NCBI RefSeq assembly: GCF_004403985.1
Contig: NZ_SOHL01000016.1
Location: forward strand, 1 to 64,000
Source of the DNA: Cryobacterium gelidum
GTDB taxonomy: Bacteria > Actinomycetota > Actinomycetes > Actinomycetales > Microbacteriaceae
DNA length: 64,000 nt
Direction of reading: 5' to 3'
A program made the translations under genes and the position numbers. Shown one piece after another: positions 7,741 through 17,573 of the stretch (position 1 is the stretch's first letter; the number at the start of each line of letters is the position of its first letter). The notes below the pieces were generated by a model. It searched no databases, was not told the origin of the DNA, and saw nothing but the letters and a program-made list of their open reading frames with translations.

Positions 7741-9846
7741 TCAAATCGGGTTGGTTATAGGGCCTTCTAAATAGACAGGGTGACCGGTCAGTTCGACTGT
7801 GATCAGTCCATCGACCGGAACAAGCGTCGACATCGCGCCAAATTGATCCGTCATCGTGATGTTCCCGTTGGCGGCATACATTGCCGTAGTGGGCGTCGTT
7901 GCCCACGCGACCCGCGTCGCATTCAAATTTGCGCCAAATACGTACGAGTAAACCGACGTGCTGTCCAGTGCATCCCGGCTACTGAACGGCTTGCCGTTCA
8001 GTAGCCGGATCATGACAGCCTCGGCGACGGCGGAGGGCTTGGGCGCGAATGCGGGTACTTCGTCCGTGACCTGGCGCAGCAGCCCGAAGTTTCCCTCGTG
8101 GTCCGAAGCGTCAGCGGTGTCATTCACGAGGTCGTACCAAAAGAATTTTTCAACACCGTTCGCAAATGCGATGGTTTGCGTTCGCACGAGATTGTCGGCT
8201 TGGTCCTGTTCTGAGAAGCTGGCCGTCGACCATCCAAGTTCTGTGATCCAAATCGGCTTGCTCACATCACCGTTGTACTCCTTGATTCGTGAAACGGCCT
8301 GCTGAAGGCTCGCCTCGATGAACTCCGGCCCACTTTCAAAGGAATAGTCGTACGGATGAAAGCTAACAGCGTCGAGGGAATCCAGACCACCGGCCGCGTA
8401 TAAGGCGGTCAGCCATGCATCGTCCTGATGAGCAATTGCTGGACCCACGATGAGCGCCGCGGGATGCTCCGCTTTGACCGACGCGGCGGCAGACTGCAGA
8501 AGGGGCAAATAACACGCGGCCGTCGTTCCGCATGCACTCGTGTTCATTCGAGGGATATTGAACTCATTATAGATTTCGACGGCTGCGGAGTCATAATGCT
8601 CGACCATCTCAGACGTGAAAGCGCCGTACGCAGCCAAAGCATTCGGTGAGCTGGGAGTCTTTCCGCCATCGTAGAGCTTGTTTGCGTAGTCACTGATCGG
8701 TAGGAAACTTACGCCTGCATTTGCATAGTCCTGAATCATGGCATCGTCGTTGGTTGGGAAAGAGTACTTGCCGAGTGTGGTTTCAGCGCCGTCCCACTTA
8801 GCATCTGTGCGCACGCTTGCAATACCCAATTGAGCGACAATAGAGCCGGAGTTGAAATACGCAGGCGTGAGGTGCACGCCAACTCCGAAACGTTCGTCCG
8901 TGGGCGAAGCGTTCGTCGCTACCGGGTCGAGAATCGCGAAGGACGTGTCCAGCCGGTCGTCAGTATTATCGTTGTTGGAGATCGCAATCGAGTAATACCC
9001 GGGGTCGAGGTGTTGCAGCGACACCACGGCGAGACCGGGCTGCAGGTCTACCGTGCCCTGGTCTACGGTGGCGCCGGCCTCATCGGTGATCGTCCAGGCT
9101 GCGCCGGGGATCTTCCAGGACACGCCGATGGCCGCTTCACCGGTGTTGAGCAGCAGGGAGGTATTTGTAATCCGGGTGGGGGCAGTGAACCTCTCGAAGG
9201 ACGGGTTGGCCAGTAGGTTTTCGTTGGAATTCGCGGCCGTCATGGTGACGGAGTCGAGACTCACGCCGGCCGTCGGAGCTGCCGAGAGAATACTAATCGG
9301 CATCGACATCTCGTCGGCAGCGGTCTTGTAGGTCCAGGTCTGCTCTTGCCAGGATGCATTGACGGCCTTGAAGTCGTACCGGTCCTGACCGGACCCGCCC
9401 ATGATGATGGAGATGCCGGGGGTGACAGATTTCTGGCCCGCGGTTTTGACGCTTGCTGCGAGCGTGTAGGTCGTCGACGGGGAGACGGCGACGACCTGGC
9501 TCAGGGCGCGGCGGATGGTATTTTCTGCGGGATTGGTGCTGTCGATGCGCAGTCCGATGGTGCCGTTCGCGGCGTCGCCGGCTTCTGCGGCGAAAATGGA
9601 TGCGGTGTCAGCGTTGTCTTGGCTCCAGCCTTCGAACGTGGCTGCGACATTCGCCGTGGGAAGCAGCACAACGGGCTCAGGCGCCGGCGTAGGAGTGGCC
9701 GTCGGGGCAGCACTCGGAGTTGCCTCCATGGTGAACGCGGGCCACAGGTTAACGGCGGTGACGCCGCCGACGAGGGCGAGCACCACGACGCCAGCGGTGA
9801 TGAGGCGCCAACGGGGTTGGCGGCGGAGGCGATTGAGGATATTCAT
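7741..9846 (-). CDS. Membrane-anchored TIM-barrel glycoside hydrolase (GH39/GH5-like)
   Basis: The 701-residue protein starts with a short basic cytoplasmic stretch and one membrane span (residues about 15-35, LITAGVVVLALVGGVTAV). A Pro/Ala/Thr linker follows, then a beta-rich carbohydrate-binding-like domain (about 60-205) and a second sandwich (about 210-305). The TIM barrel begins near 320 (FGVGVHLTPAYF). The two likely catalytic acids are Glu428 in VEIYNEFN and Glu536 in PIWITELGWS, placed as in clan A retaining glycosidases. It faces outside and may trim or release the polysaccharide made by this cluster, like the polysaccharide-cluster hydrolase PslG. The substrate is unknown. It converges on the GT2 gene with only 17 bp between stops. 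Confidence 0.75.
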   Translation of the reverse strand: MNILNRLRRQPRWRLITAGVVVLALVGGVTAVNLWPAFTMEATPSAAPTATPTPAPEPVVLLPTANVAATFEGWSQDNADTASIFAAEAGDAANGTIGLRIDSTNPAENTIRRALSQVVAVSPSTTYTLAASVKTAGQKSVTPGISIIMGGSGQDRYDFKAVNASWQEQTWTYKTAADEMSMPISILSAAPTAGVSLDSVTMTAANSNENLLANPSFERFTAPTRITNTSLLLNTGEAAIGVSWKIPGAAWTITDEAGATVDQGTVDLQPGLAVVSLQHLDPGYYSIAISNNDNTDDRLDTSFAILDPVATNASPTDERFGVGVHLTPAYFNSGSIVAQLGIASVRTDAKWDGAETTLGKYSFPTNDDAMIQDYANAGVSFLPISDYANKLYDGGKTPSSPNALAAYGAFTSEMVEHYDSAAVEIYNEFNIPRMNTSACGTTAACYLPLLQSAAASVKAEHPAALIVGPAIAHQDDAWLTALYAAGGLDSLDAVSFHPYDYSFESGPEFIEASLQQAVSRIKEYNGDVSKPIWITELGWSTASFSEQDQADNLVRTQTIAFANGVEKFFWYDLVNDTADASDHEGNFGLLRQVTDEVPAFAPKPSAVAEAVMIRLLNGKPFSSRDALDSTSVYSYVFGANLNATRVAWATTPTTAMYAANGNITMTDQFGAMSTLVPVDGLITVELTGHPVYLEGPITNPI

Positions 9847-9924
9847 GTGTCTCTCGAAAAGTTGACGTGGAATCGTGCGGGGAAATGGGAGGCCGGGGTG
9901 GAGATCCCGTCCGGGTGACTGGGA

Positions 9925-11034
9925 CTAAGCGTGTGCTTCTGTGGCGACCCAGCTGCGAAGTGTGGAGCGAAAAACCGACTGGTCGAACTGCCAGGCGCGA
10001 TCGATGCAGTCCTGGGGGCGCATGGTCGCAGCGCGTAAAACGGCCTCACGGGCTTTGCCGCCCGTGAACTCATGGAGGTGCACGCCGGTCACGCCGTCGA
10101 CCACCGATTCCGCCGCGCCGCCGATGGCGCGGACGATGACCGGGGTGCCGGTGGCCATGGCTTCAACGGGCATGATGCCGAAGTCTTCGATGGCGGGAAA
10201 GACATAGGCCAGCGCGCGTCGGTACAGGGCACTCAGGAGGGCGCGGGACGGCTTGAGCACGAACGACACCTGGCCAGGGTGCTGCGCGGCCAGCGCCTGC
10301 AGGTCGGGCAGCGACGGCCCGTCGCCGGCCAGAACCACGGCGGTGTCGGATACGACGCCGAGGGCGACGACTAGGTCCAGGCGCTTGTAGGGGATGAACC
10401 TGGACGCGCCGAGCAGGAACGTGGAGGGCAGGCCGTCCAGAATCGCCAGTTCGTCCGCCAAGAGTTCAGCGGCCGGATCGTCGGCGAACGCCTGCACATC
10501 GACGGGCGGGTGAATCACTACGCTGTCGCGATGCCACGCGTTCTGGATGCGCTGGCGGACAAACTCGCTGTTGGCTGCGATTGCCGTTGGCTCCTGGGCG
10601 CGATCGCGGTCGAGGCGCTGAAGGGGCCTCCTGACCAGTTTAGCCAGTGCGTGGTTGCCTCGCGCGTCGAGTTCCGGCGTCCAAATGTAGCGTGCAGGAG
10701 TGTGTGCGTAAACGAGCTTGGGAACCCCTCGTGCGGGCCCGGCGAAGCGGGCGTGGTGCGCGAACAGGTGCGAACTGCAGAGGATCCAGTCTGCGTCCCG
10801 GGCGCCGAGGTGCCGCCAGGTCAGGGGCATGAACGGCAGGGCGAGTGCCTTTGACTTGCGCAGCGGAGTGCGCGCCAGCCAAGTCTCGGCGACGTCGACA
10901 CCGGCGAATCGTTCGGGGGCGTCATTCCAGAGTGACTGGATCCGCGCATTAGGGAAGGTCGCGACGATTTCTTCGACAACGTTCTCGGAACCTCCGCGGT
11001 TCGCCAGCCACTCGTGAACGATGATGCCTGGCAT
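9925..11034 (-). CDS. Glycosyltransferase family 4
   Basis: This 369-residue GT-B glycosyltransferase has the N-terminal acceptor domain MPGIIVHEWLANRGGSENVV and VYAHTPARYIW. Its donor-binding C-terminal half has ASRFIPYKRLDLVV, VVLAGDGPSL and AIEDFGIMPVEAMATGTPVI, the EX7E motif of the family. It transfers a nucleotide-sugar residue to the growing lipid-linked repeat unit on the inner face of the membrane. It lies 78 bp upstream of the glycosidase on the same strand and is probably in the same transcript. The ATG at 11034 follows GGGGGAGCTTCTCAT in reverse-strand reading, a good ribosome-binding site. Confidence 0.9.
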   Translation of the reverse strand: MPGIIVHEWLANRGGSENVVEEIVATFPNARIQSLWNDAPERFAGVDVAETWLARTPLRKSKALALPFMPLTWRHLGARDADWILCSSHLFAHHARFAGPARGVPKLVYAHTPARYIWTPELDARGNHALAKLVRRPLQRLDRDRAQEPTAIAANSEFVRQRIQNAWHRDSVVIHPPVDVQAFADDPAAELLADELAILDGLPSTFLLGASRFIPYKRLDLVVALGVVSDTAVVLAGDGPSLPDLQALAAQHPGQVSFVLKPSRALLSALYRRALAYVFPAIEDFGIMPVEAMATGTPVIVRAIGGAAESVVDGVTGVHLHEFTGGKAREAVLRAATMRPQDCIDRAWQFDQSVFRSTLRSWVATEAHA

Positions 11035-11174
11035 ATGAGAAGCTCCCCCTGGAGTCTGTGGGCGGTCCTGTTGACCCGGGCCATCTTCTCCACCCTACGA
11101 TACAGACGCCGCGCGCCTGTGCGCCGACGGCCGATTCAACATTCATTCGCAAGCAGCCCCCTTACGATGGCGGG

Positions 11175-11681
11175 ATGGATGAGCTAATTATGACGGATCA
11201 GGAACCGCCCAAGAGCAGGGTTCGGCAACAGCTCGGCCTGACCCTGGTGCTGGCTTACGGCACCATCGTCCTGCTGGCCACGATGTGGCCGACACCCCTA
11301 GACCAGGGATTTGAGTCTTCGATCACCAAGCTGCTGGATGTACTGCACCGAAACGGTGTCCCGGAGTGGTTTGGTTACAACAAGCTCGAATTCTCGGCAA
11401 ATGTTCTGATGTTCGTTCCACTTGGCTTTTTGGTGTGCATGCTGCTGCCGGTGCGCGTTTGGTGGCTCGCGTTGGTTATCTGCCCGGGAATGTCTGTGGC
11501 GATCGAACTGACCCAGGCATTTGCACTAAGCGCCCGATTTGCCACCGTGTCAGACGTGGCGTCGAACTCCGTTGGCGCCCTGATCGGAGCAATCATCGCC
11601 GTTGCGCTCCGGGCCGCGATTAACCAGCGCGACGAAAAGATCATCGCGCGGCGCATTTGGGAACTTGGGCTCGCGCGGTAG
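11175..11681 (+). CDS. VanZ-family membrane protein
   Basis: This is a small membrane protein of about 168 residues from ATG 11175. Membrane segments run LTLVLAYGTIVLLATMW, FSANVLMFVPLGFLVCMLL, VRVWWLALVICPGMSVAI and VGALIGAIIAVAL. The VanZ pattern is present: NVLMFVPLGF, then SVAIELTQAF and SDVASNSVGALIGA. VanZ proteins have no settled enzymatic role, but they are often found in envelope and polysaccharide loci. The start is chosen because TACGAT at 11164-11169 sits a few bases upstream, as in leaderless actinobacterial mRNAs. An upstream GTG/ATG extension looks non-conserved. It converges on the DUF4012 gene with 13 bp between stops. Confidence 0.8.
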   Translation: MDELIMTDQEPPKSRVRQQLGLTLVLAYGTIVLLATMWPTPLDQGFESSITKLLDVLHRNGVPEWFGYNKLEFSANVLMFVPLGFLVCMLLPVRVWWLALVICPGMSVAIELTQAFALSARFATVSDVASNSVGALIGAIIAVALRAAINQRDEKIIARRIWELGLAR

Positions 11682-11694
11682 CTTGAGAGCCTGG

Positions 11695-13533
11695 CTATTG
11701 GCCGCAGTCACCTTCCAAGATAGTTTTCGGCGTTGCGTTGATCATTGGGGTGCCGCGAACCTCAAGTTCTCCGTATTTCCCTGCTGCGCCCTGAAACGAT
11801 GCAGTAACCGTGCTGATGTCTCCGGGCGCGAGATAGACGGTGAATTTCGCGACCGGGCGGCCGAGATCGACTGCGCGGGTGGTTACCTGGGTGAGTTCCC
11901 CTTCGACATCCACGGTGGCGGAAGTGAGCGTTGCACCGACCGGTCCGTAGACGAATACTTCGGTACTGAACAAGTTGCCGAGTGTGCCGCTCTTCACGTA
12001 GTCGGGCAGGTCAGCTTGTTGCGCATTCGTGAGATTCGAGGTCAGGGTGGCCGAGCTAGTGATCGTTGGGTTTTGCGGTGCGGTGCAGATATCACTGCTC
12101 GTGGTGGTGGCCGTTTTTAGGTAATAGTCAATTTTCGATGCCGAGGTATCCCGGTAGTAGATTCCCACGACCGTGGCATCGGCATTGTCCTTGGGTAGGG
12201 TTCCCTGAAGACGGCTGCCGTCCAGTAGCTTCTGTAGGTCGGGGTTGGCGAACCAGGCCATGATACTTCCCTGATTGACGCCCTTTGTGACGGCCGCCGC
12301 CATTTCTCTCATGTCGAAGTCTCCACTGAGGACCTTGGTAAGGATGGTACTAGCTGCCTCGGCGAAGAACGCGTCGACCTTCTCCGCCTCTTTGTAGCTA
12401 TCCCATCGGAAGTACACCTCATTGAGCAGGAGGCTGACGGCGTTGTCGCTGGAGAGTACGTCTCCGGTGCTCAACGTGATGGGCCCCGTGGCCTTCAGCA
12501 TGTAGCTGAGGGCGAGCGGGTCGATGGAGATAACGCCGTCAACGTCTGTTCCGCGGTCACGTTGAACATGGGCCTTTAGAATTTGGCCAGCTGTGGGGAA
12601 GTCCGGCCGACTGGTCGCAGTATTCGAGTGTGTCACCAAATACTGCGAGTAGAGGTCAATCGCGCTCTGGTCCACGGCGACGTCGACGGGGTCGCGGTTG
12701 AGCAAGTCGGCGCTGCTGGCCTGGTCGGTGATCTCCACCGAGCCGTGATCGGCAGTAAGAATGCTTAACGACGCGGCGCTCCCGCCGAGGGCGGTGCTCT
12801 CCGCGTTGTTCTGGAAGGCCAGGATGTAGTTGCGGGCGCCATCTTGCCCCAGCGCCGTTCCAGCCACATTGAGTAGCGGTGCAGCGCGATTCACTGCATC
12901 TGTCGCGGTCACGAGAAGGCCATCCAGTTTGACAACAGCGTCCGACACTGGGCCCACCGTGGCCGTGGTATCGATGCTCCCCAGCTTGGACAGAGATTGG
13001 GCGAAGACCGTCTGCGCGGAGGCGACAATTGTCACGGCTTCGTCGAGTGGGGTGAGGTCGAATCCACCCGTCTTCGGGTCTCGAGCGCTCAAGTCAAACT
13101 CGCTAACGAGGGTGATAGACGGCGCCGCCACCTCCTGCACGATGTCATCGATACTCTCGGCCACGTAACGTACGCCGGTGAGGTTCTGCCCGAGCACGGG
13201 CACGAACTCGGCGATTTTCCAGGTGAGGTCGCGGGTGCCGTTCACTGCACTAGACGAACGTTGCTGCAACTCTTCGCTTGTCGCGGCCAGGCCGGTGAAG
13301 TCGCCGGCCTTGACCTGTTCCTGCAGTTGTTCGACGAGGCGTTGAGACGCCTCAAGGTCCGTCTTCACCGCAAGCGCACGCGTTGCGAGCCAGGTGCCGG
13401 CACCTAAAAAAAGAACCACGGCAACTCCGGCTCCGATCCGCACCCGACGCTTTGTGGTTGATCGCTTGGCCTGTCGGTGCGCGTGGGCACGCGTAGCGCG
13501 TGCGGTAGCGCGCCCGGAGTCTCTGGAAATCAC
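11695..13533 (-). CDS. DUF4012-domain membrane-anchored protein
   Basis: This 612-residue protein has a basic N-terminus, one membrane span at about residues 31-50 (IGAGVAVVLFLGAGTWLATR) and a large outer domain. The heptad-like stretch after the span (TDLEASQRLVEQLQEQVKAG) suggests a short coiled coil. LGQDGARNYILAFQNNAEST matches the DUF4012 signature, followed by DVDGVISIDPLALSYMLKATGP and LLNEVYFRWD, features reminiscent of LytR-CpsA-Psr-like proteins. DUF4012 proteins are usually encoded beside actinobacterial exopolysaccharide genes, and their biochemistry is unknown. Its placement beside the priming transferase agrees with a role in polysaccharide display or attachment. Confidence 0.8.
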   Translation of the reverse strand: MISRDSGRATARATRAHAHRQAKRSTTKRRVRIGAGVAVVLFLGAGTWLATRALAVKTDLEASQRLVEQLQEQVKAGDFTGLAATSEELQQRSSSAVNGTRDLTWKIAEFVPVLGQNLTGVRYVAESIDDIVQEVAAPSITLVSEFDLSARDPKTGGFDLTPLDEAVTIVASAQTVFAQSLSKLGSIDTTATVGPVSDAVVKLDGLLVTATDAVNRAAPLLNVAGTALGQDGARNYILAFQNNAESTALGGSAASLSILTADHGSVEITDQASSADLLNRDPVDVAVDQSAIDLYSQYLVTHSNTATSRPDFPTAGQILKAHVQRDRGTDVDGVISIDPLALSYMLKATGPITLSTGDVLSSDNAVSLLLNEVYFRWDSYKEAEKVDAFFAEAASTILTKVLSGDFDMREMAAAVTKGVNQGSIMAWFANPDLQKLLDGSRLQGTLPKDNADATVVGIYYRDTSASKIDYYLKTATTTSSDICTAPQNPTITSSATLTSNLTNAQQADLPDYVKSGTLGNLFSTEVFVYGPVGATLTSATVDVEGELTQVTTRAVDLGRPVAKFTVYLAPGDISTVTASFQGAAGKYGELEVRGTPMINATPKTILEGDCGQ

Positions 13534-13729
13534 AGGTCAACACTAGACGAGCGTTTCGGTGAAGTCGGCGAATGCCGACGGAGGTGGGCGTCGACGGCCC
13601 ATGAACGGGGGGCAGTGCATGGGCGGGGCGACCACGAACCTGCCCGTTGTATGTGAAAAGATAAAGGCATCAAGCTCGGCTTCGAATGTCTACAGAGCCG
13701 ACGGGCTGAAATTCCAGGGGGAACAACGC

Positions 13730-15196
13730 GTGGCAGTGACCGATCGGCGCACGGTAGGCGTAACGAGACGCAAGTCGTGGCAACGCGCTTTTGCGATGCG
13801 ACTTTTCGCGACGGATATCATCGTCGTAATCTGCGCAGTGTTCGGGTCGCAGCTGCTGTGGTTCGGCTTCGCGCCGGTCGAGCTGGTTGCAGAGGGAGGG
13901 CTCGACCTTGAAACGAGCTATTTCACTGTTTCGGTAATTCTCGTTGTTGCGTGGATGTTGATACTCGATATTTTCGCAACGCGAGATCATAAGGTCATCG
14001 GCAGCGGCACCCTGGAATATAAGAGAGTCGCCGATGCGACTTTTCTGCTTTTCGGATTGTTCGCCATCTTCGCCTATCTGTTCAAGCTCGAAGTCGCTCG
14101 CGGATACTTTCTGACCGCGCTTCCGGTCGGGCTGGTGGTGCTCGCTCTTTCTCGGTGGAGTTGGCGCCAGTGGCTGCGCAAAAACCAGGCCGCCGGTGGC
14201 TACCTGTCGCGGGCCCTGCTGCTGGGCGAGCGTCAGAAGTCCACCCACGTTGCACAGACGATCATGCGCACCCCGGGCTCGGGCCTGCTCCTTGTTGGCG
14301 CTCTCACCCAGCCCGAGACCGTTCACAATGGGCCCATCCATGGTGTTCCCATTCTCGGCGGCTACGACGACCTGCTGCGGGCGGTCGACGAAGCGCAGGC
14401 CGACACCGTGATTCTCACTGGAGCCGACAAGATCAACCCGGCAGTGATGCGTCGGATTGGTTGGCAACTTGACGCGCACGATATCGAACTCATCGTGGCA
14501 CCGGCACTGACCGACATTGCCGGACCGAGAATCCACGCACGGCCAGTCGCCGGATTACCCCTCATTCACGTGAGTTACCCGGCGTTCGAAGGCGCCCGAC
14601 GGTGGACCAAGCGAAGCTTCGACGTTGTCACGTCGTCTTTGCTGATTCTGCTGAGCTCTCCGGTGCTCATCGGCGTCGCCATCGCGGTGAAGCGATCAAG
14701 CCCGGGCGACATCATCTACCGCCAGGTGCGGGTCGGTCGCACGGGCGACGTGTTCGGCATGTTGAAGTTTCGGTCGATGGTGCAAAACGCCGACGACCAG
14801 CTGGAGAGTTTGCTCGATGCACAGGGCACGTCCGACAAGCCCTTGTTCAAGGTCACGAATGATCCCCGCATCACGCCGGTGGGCCTGTTCATTCGCAAGT
14901 TCTCGCTGGACGAGCTTCCGCAGTTGTTCAACGTGCTTCGCGGCGAGATGAGCCTCGTCGGGCCCCGCCCGCAGCGCGCCGCCGAGGTGGCGCTGTACGA
15001 CGACGCCGCCCACCGCCGCCTCATCATGAAGCCCGGAATGAGCGGCCTGTGGCAGGTGAGCGGGCGGTCAAACCTGAGCTGGGAAGACAGCATCCGTCTC
15101 GATCTGTACTACGTCGAGAACTGGTCGCTGACCGCGGACATCCTGATTCTGTGGCGCACGTTTCGGGCTGTGGCCCGACCTGAAGGCGCTGTCTAA
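13730..15196 (+). CDS. Undecaprenyl-phosphate sugar phosphotransferase (priming enzyme)
   Basis: This polyprenyl glycosylphosphotransferase starts the polysaccharide by putting the first sugar phosphate on undecaprenyl phosphate. It has four N-terminal membrane spans, a CoA-binding-like middle region (RALLLGERQKSTHVAQTI) and the catalytic bacterial sugar-transferase domain. That domain has KRSFDVVTSSLLILLSSPVL, then IYRQVRVGRTGDVFGMLKFR, LDELPQLFNVLRGEMSLVGP and WQVSGRSNLSW. I chose GTG 13730 (488 aa) because AGGGGGAA precedes it. The frame stays open to 13559, but that upstream part is not family-like. It is divergent from the DUF4012 gene. Confidence 0.9.
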   Translation: MAVTDRRTVGVTRRKSWQRAFAMRLFATDIIVVICAVFGSQLLWFGFAPVELVAEGGLDLETSYFTVSVILVVAWMLILDIFATRDHKVIGSGTLEYKRVADATFLLFGLFAIFAYLFKLEVARGYFLTALPVGLVVLALSRWSWRQWLRKNQAAGGYLSRALLLGERQKSTHVAQTIMRTPGSGLLLVGALTQPETVHNGPIHGVPILGGYDDLLRAVDEAQADTVILTGADKINPAVMRRIGWQLDAHDIELIVAPALTDIAGPRIHARPVAGLPLIHVSYPAFEGARRWTKRSFDVVTSSLLILLSSPVLIGVAIAVKRSSPGDIIYRQVRVGRTGDVFGMLKFRSMVQNADDQLESLLDAQGTSDKPLFKVTNDPRITPVGLFIRKFSLDELPQLFNVLRGEMSLVGPRPQRAAEVALYDDAAHRRLIMKPGMSGLWQVSGRSNLSWEDSIRLDLYYVENWSLTADILILWRTFRAVARPEGAV

Positions 15197-15616
15197 GCAC
15201 CGACACGCCGAGCGCGACACGCCCGGGTTGCACGAAGTGGCAACTGTGTGGCAGACTCTTCTAGTTCAACACTTTCGACGTGCGCTATGCGCCGTTGGAA
15301 TCACTGCCAGGCAGTGCATAGTCGCGTCACGCTCTACGAAGAACACATTGTCGTAGCGCGCAGATTGCAGGCTAGGCCGCGGGGAGCAGAGCGCAGCATA
15401 AATCAACGATCTGGTCGGCGTGGGTTAAACCGTGCCGTCCCCCGGGTTCTGCTTCTGGGAGTCGACGTTGACGATGAGCGTCGTTTATTCGTGCGTGATT
15501 CGAAATTGACATATGAACAGTGGTGCTAATGGCAGCAGTGCTACTACGGCGTCCAATGCAACCTCGGCAAATCCTGCCGTTGTCTGTAAGACGCCTCGAC
15601 AGAGAGAGAGTTCGAC
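15197..15616 (+). promoter_or_regulatory. Non-coding leader upstream of the S10 cluster
   Basis: This is 420 bp with no convincing gene. It must hold the promoter of the ribosomal operon. I see a perfect dyad CACTGCC-A-GGCAGTG at 15302-15316 and a TTGACA at 15506-15511 whose downstream -10 is poor (GCTAAT only 13 bp away). The last bases before rpsJ are rich in GA repeats, giving the ribosome-binding site. In many bacteria the leader of this operon is where L4 represses its own operon, but I cannot fold the region, so that role is only possible here. Confidence 0.35.
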
Positions 15617-15925
15617 ATGGCGGGACAGAAGATCCGCATTCGACTTAAGTCGTATGACCACGAGGTCATCGACATTTCGGCGCGCAAGATCGTCGACACA
15701 GTGACCCGTGCGGGCGCTACAGTCGTCGGCCCGGTGCCGCTTCCGACCGAGAAGAACGTGGTGTGTGTCATCCGTTCTCCTCACAAGTACAAGGACAGCC
15801 GGGAGCACTTTGAAATGCGCACCCACAAGCGTCTGATCGACATCATTGACCCGACCCCGAAGGCTGTTGACTCGCTCATGCGCCTCGACCTTCCGGCCGA
15901 CGTCAACATCGAGATCAAGCTCTAG
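15617..15925 (+). CDS. rpsJ: Ribosomal protein S10
   Basis: This is the first gene of the S10 cluster, 102 residues, the usual length for S10 (NusE). It starts [19 protein letters not shown] and contains [20 protein letters not shown] and [15 protein letters not shown], all core S10 motifs. S10 sits in the head of the small subunit. It also couples transcription and translation by binding NusB and NusG. A GA-rich ribosome-binding site precedes the ATG, and rplC follows after 8 bp. With 420 bp of non-coding leader before it, this is where the operon's transcript begins. Confidence 0.98.
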   Translation: MAGQKIRIRLKSYDHEVIDISARKIVDTVTRAGATVVGPVPLPTEKNVVCVIRSPHKYKDSREHFEMRTHKRLIDIIDPTPKAVDSLMRLDLPADVNIEIKL

Positions 15926-15933
15926 GGCCCGCG

Positions 15934-16593
15934 ATGTCATACTCCGATACCAAGACCACCAAGGGTCTCCTCGGCAAGAAGCTCGGCATGACCCAGGTGT
16001 GGGACGAGAACAACAAGCTTGTTCCCGTTACCGTCATCGAGATCGCGCCGAACGTTGTCACGCAGATTCGCACCAAGGCCGTCGACGGCTACAACGGCGT
16101 TCAGATCGCCGCTGGTCCCATCGACCCGCGCAAAGTCAACAAGCCCCTTGCCGGTCACTTCGACAAGGCCGGCGTCACGCCGCGTCGCCACATCACCGAG
16201 CTCCGCACCGCGGATGCCGCTGACTACAACCTGGGCCAGGAGCTCACCGTTGACGGTGTCTTCGCTGCCGGCACCAAGGTTGATGTCATGGGCACCAGCA
16301 AGGGTAAGGGTTTCGCCGGTGTTATGAAGCGTCACAACTTCAAGGGTGTCTCCTCTTCTCACGGTTCGCACCGCAACCACCGCAAGCCCGGTTCCATCGG
16401 TGCTTCCTCGACCCCGAGCCGTGTCTTCAAGGGCATGCGCATGGCCGGTCGTATGGGTGGCGAGCGCGTAACCGTGTTGAACCTCAAGGTGCACGCTATT
16501 GACGCCGACAAGGGCCTCATGCTCGTCAAGGGTGCCGTTCCCGGCGCTCGTGGCCGCCTCGTATTCGTTCGCAACGCAGTGAAGGGAGCCTAG
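15934..16593 (+). CDS. rplC: Ribosomal protein L3
   Basis: This 219-residue L3 protein is one of the first assemblers of the large subunit, near the peptidyl-transferase centre. The start is [20 protein letters not shown], slightly longer than the usual [11 protein letters not shown] beginning. The [19 protein letters not shown] loop and [16 protein letters not shown] follow, then [15 protein letters not shown]. These are the conserved core that reaches into 23S rRNA. It lies 8 bp after rpsJ and 5 bp before rplD. Confidence 0.98.
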   Translation: MSYSDTKTTKGLLGKKLGMTQVWDENNKLVPVTVIEIAPNVVTQIRTKAVDGYNGVQIAAGPIDPRKVNKPLAGHFDKAGVTPRRHITELRTADAADYNLGQELTVDGVFAAGTKVDVMGTSKGKGFAGVMKRHNFKGVSSSHGSHRNHRKPGSIGASSTPSRVFKGMRMAGRMGGERVTVLNLKVHAIDADKGLMLVKGAVPGARGRLVFVRNAVKGA

Positions 16594-16598
16594 TCACC

Positions 16599-17249
16599 AT
16601 GGCTACAGCACTCGACATCATTGACGCCAAAGGCAAGAAGGCAGGCTCTGCTGAGCTTCCCGACGAGCTCTTCGACGTTCCCGCCAACATTCCTCTCATC
16701 CACCAGGTCGTTGTCGCGCAGCTCGCTGCCGCACGCCAGGGAACGAGCAAGGTCAAGCGCCGTGGAGAAGTTTCCGGTGCCGGCCGTAAGCCGTTCAAGC
16801 AGAAAGGAACCGGTCGCGCTCGTCAGGGCTCGATCCGCGCTCCTCAGATGACCGGTGGTGGAATCGTCCACGGACCGACCCCGCGCAGCTACGACCAGCG
16901 CACCCCGAAAAAGATGATCGCCGCAGCCCTCAAGGGTGCACTGAGCGACCGCGCCCGCGGTGGCCGCCTGCACATCGTCGAGGCACTGTTCACGGCGGAG
17001 ACCCCCAACACCAAGGTTGCCCTGGAGCTGCTCACGCAGATCGCCACGAGCAAGCACGTGCTGGTTGTTCTCGAGCGCACCGACGAAACCACGTTGCGGA
17101 GCATTCGCAACCTCCCGACGGTGCACATCCTCTCGTGGGATCAGCTCAACGCTTATGACGTGCTCGTCAGCGACGACATTGTCTTCACCACCGGCGCGTT
17201 CAACGCGTTCGTGGAGAGCAAGACCAAGAAGGAAGAGGTGGCCGCATAA
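16599..17249 (+). CDS. rplD: Ribosomal protein L4
   Basis: This 216-residue L4 protein has the long tunnel-lining loop [20 protein letters not shown] and [17 protein letters not shown], then the globular part ending in [16 protein letters not shown]4 lines the exit tunnel and in some bacteria represses its own operon by binding the S10 leader mRNA. Whether that happens here is unknown. The stop overlaps the start of rplW by one base (TAATG), so the two are probably translationally coupled. Confidence 0.98.
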   Translation: MATALDIIDAKGKKAGSAELPDELFDVPANIPLIHQVVVAQLAAARQGTSKVKRRGEVSGAGRKPFKQKGTGRARQGSIRAPQMTGGGIVHGPTPRSYDQRTPKKMIAAALKGALSDRARGGRLHIVEALFTAETPNTKVALELLTQIATSKHVLVVLERTDETTLRSIRNLPTVHILSWDQLNAYDVLVSDDIVFTTGAFNAFVESKTKKEEVAA

Positions 17250-17551
17250 TGACTATCGCGACCAACAAGGACCCCCGCGACATCATCATCTCTCCGGTTG
17301 TCTCTGAGAAGAGCTACGGCCTGATTGACGAGGGTAAGTACACCTTCATCGTTGACCCCCGCTCGAACAAGACGGAGATCAAGCTCGCGATCGAAAAGAT
17401 CTTCAAGGTGCAGGTCGCTTCGATCAACACCCTGAACCGCGTGGGCAAGACTCGCCGCACCAAGTTCGGCATGGGCAAGCGCAAGGACACCAAGCGTGCC
17501 ATTGTCACGCTCAAGTCTGGCTCCATCGACATCTTCACGGCCGTCGGCTAA
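17249..17551 (+). CDS. rplW: Ribosomal protein L23
   Basis: This 100-residue L23 protein sits at the exit of the tunnel and docks trigger factor and SRP. It starts [20 protein letters not shown] and has [20 protein letters not shown] and [20 protein letters not shown]. The usual ending follows, with [18 protein letters not shown]. The start codon overlaps the rplD stop by one base. rplB follows after 22 bp with GGATAACTA as ribosome-binding context. Confidence 0.98.
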   Translation: MTIATNKDPRDIIISPVVSEKSYGLIDEGKYTFIVDPRSNKTEIKLAIEKIFKVQVASINTLNRVGKTRRTKFGMGKRKDTKRAIVTLKSGSIDIFTAVG

Positions 17552-17573
17552 GCGACAGGCAGAGGGATAACTA

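Noticed and set aside
15248-15529. 93-codon frame in the leader of the S10 cluster
   Set aside because: No ribosome-binding site, no recognisable domain and an atypical composition.
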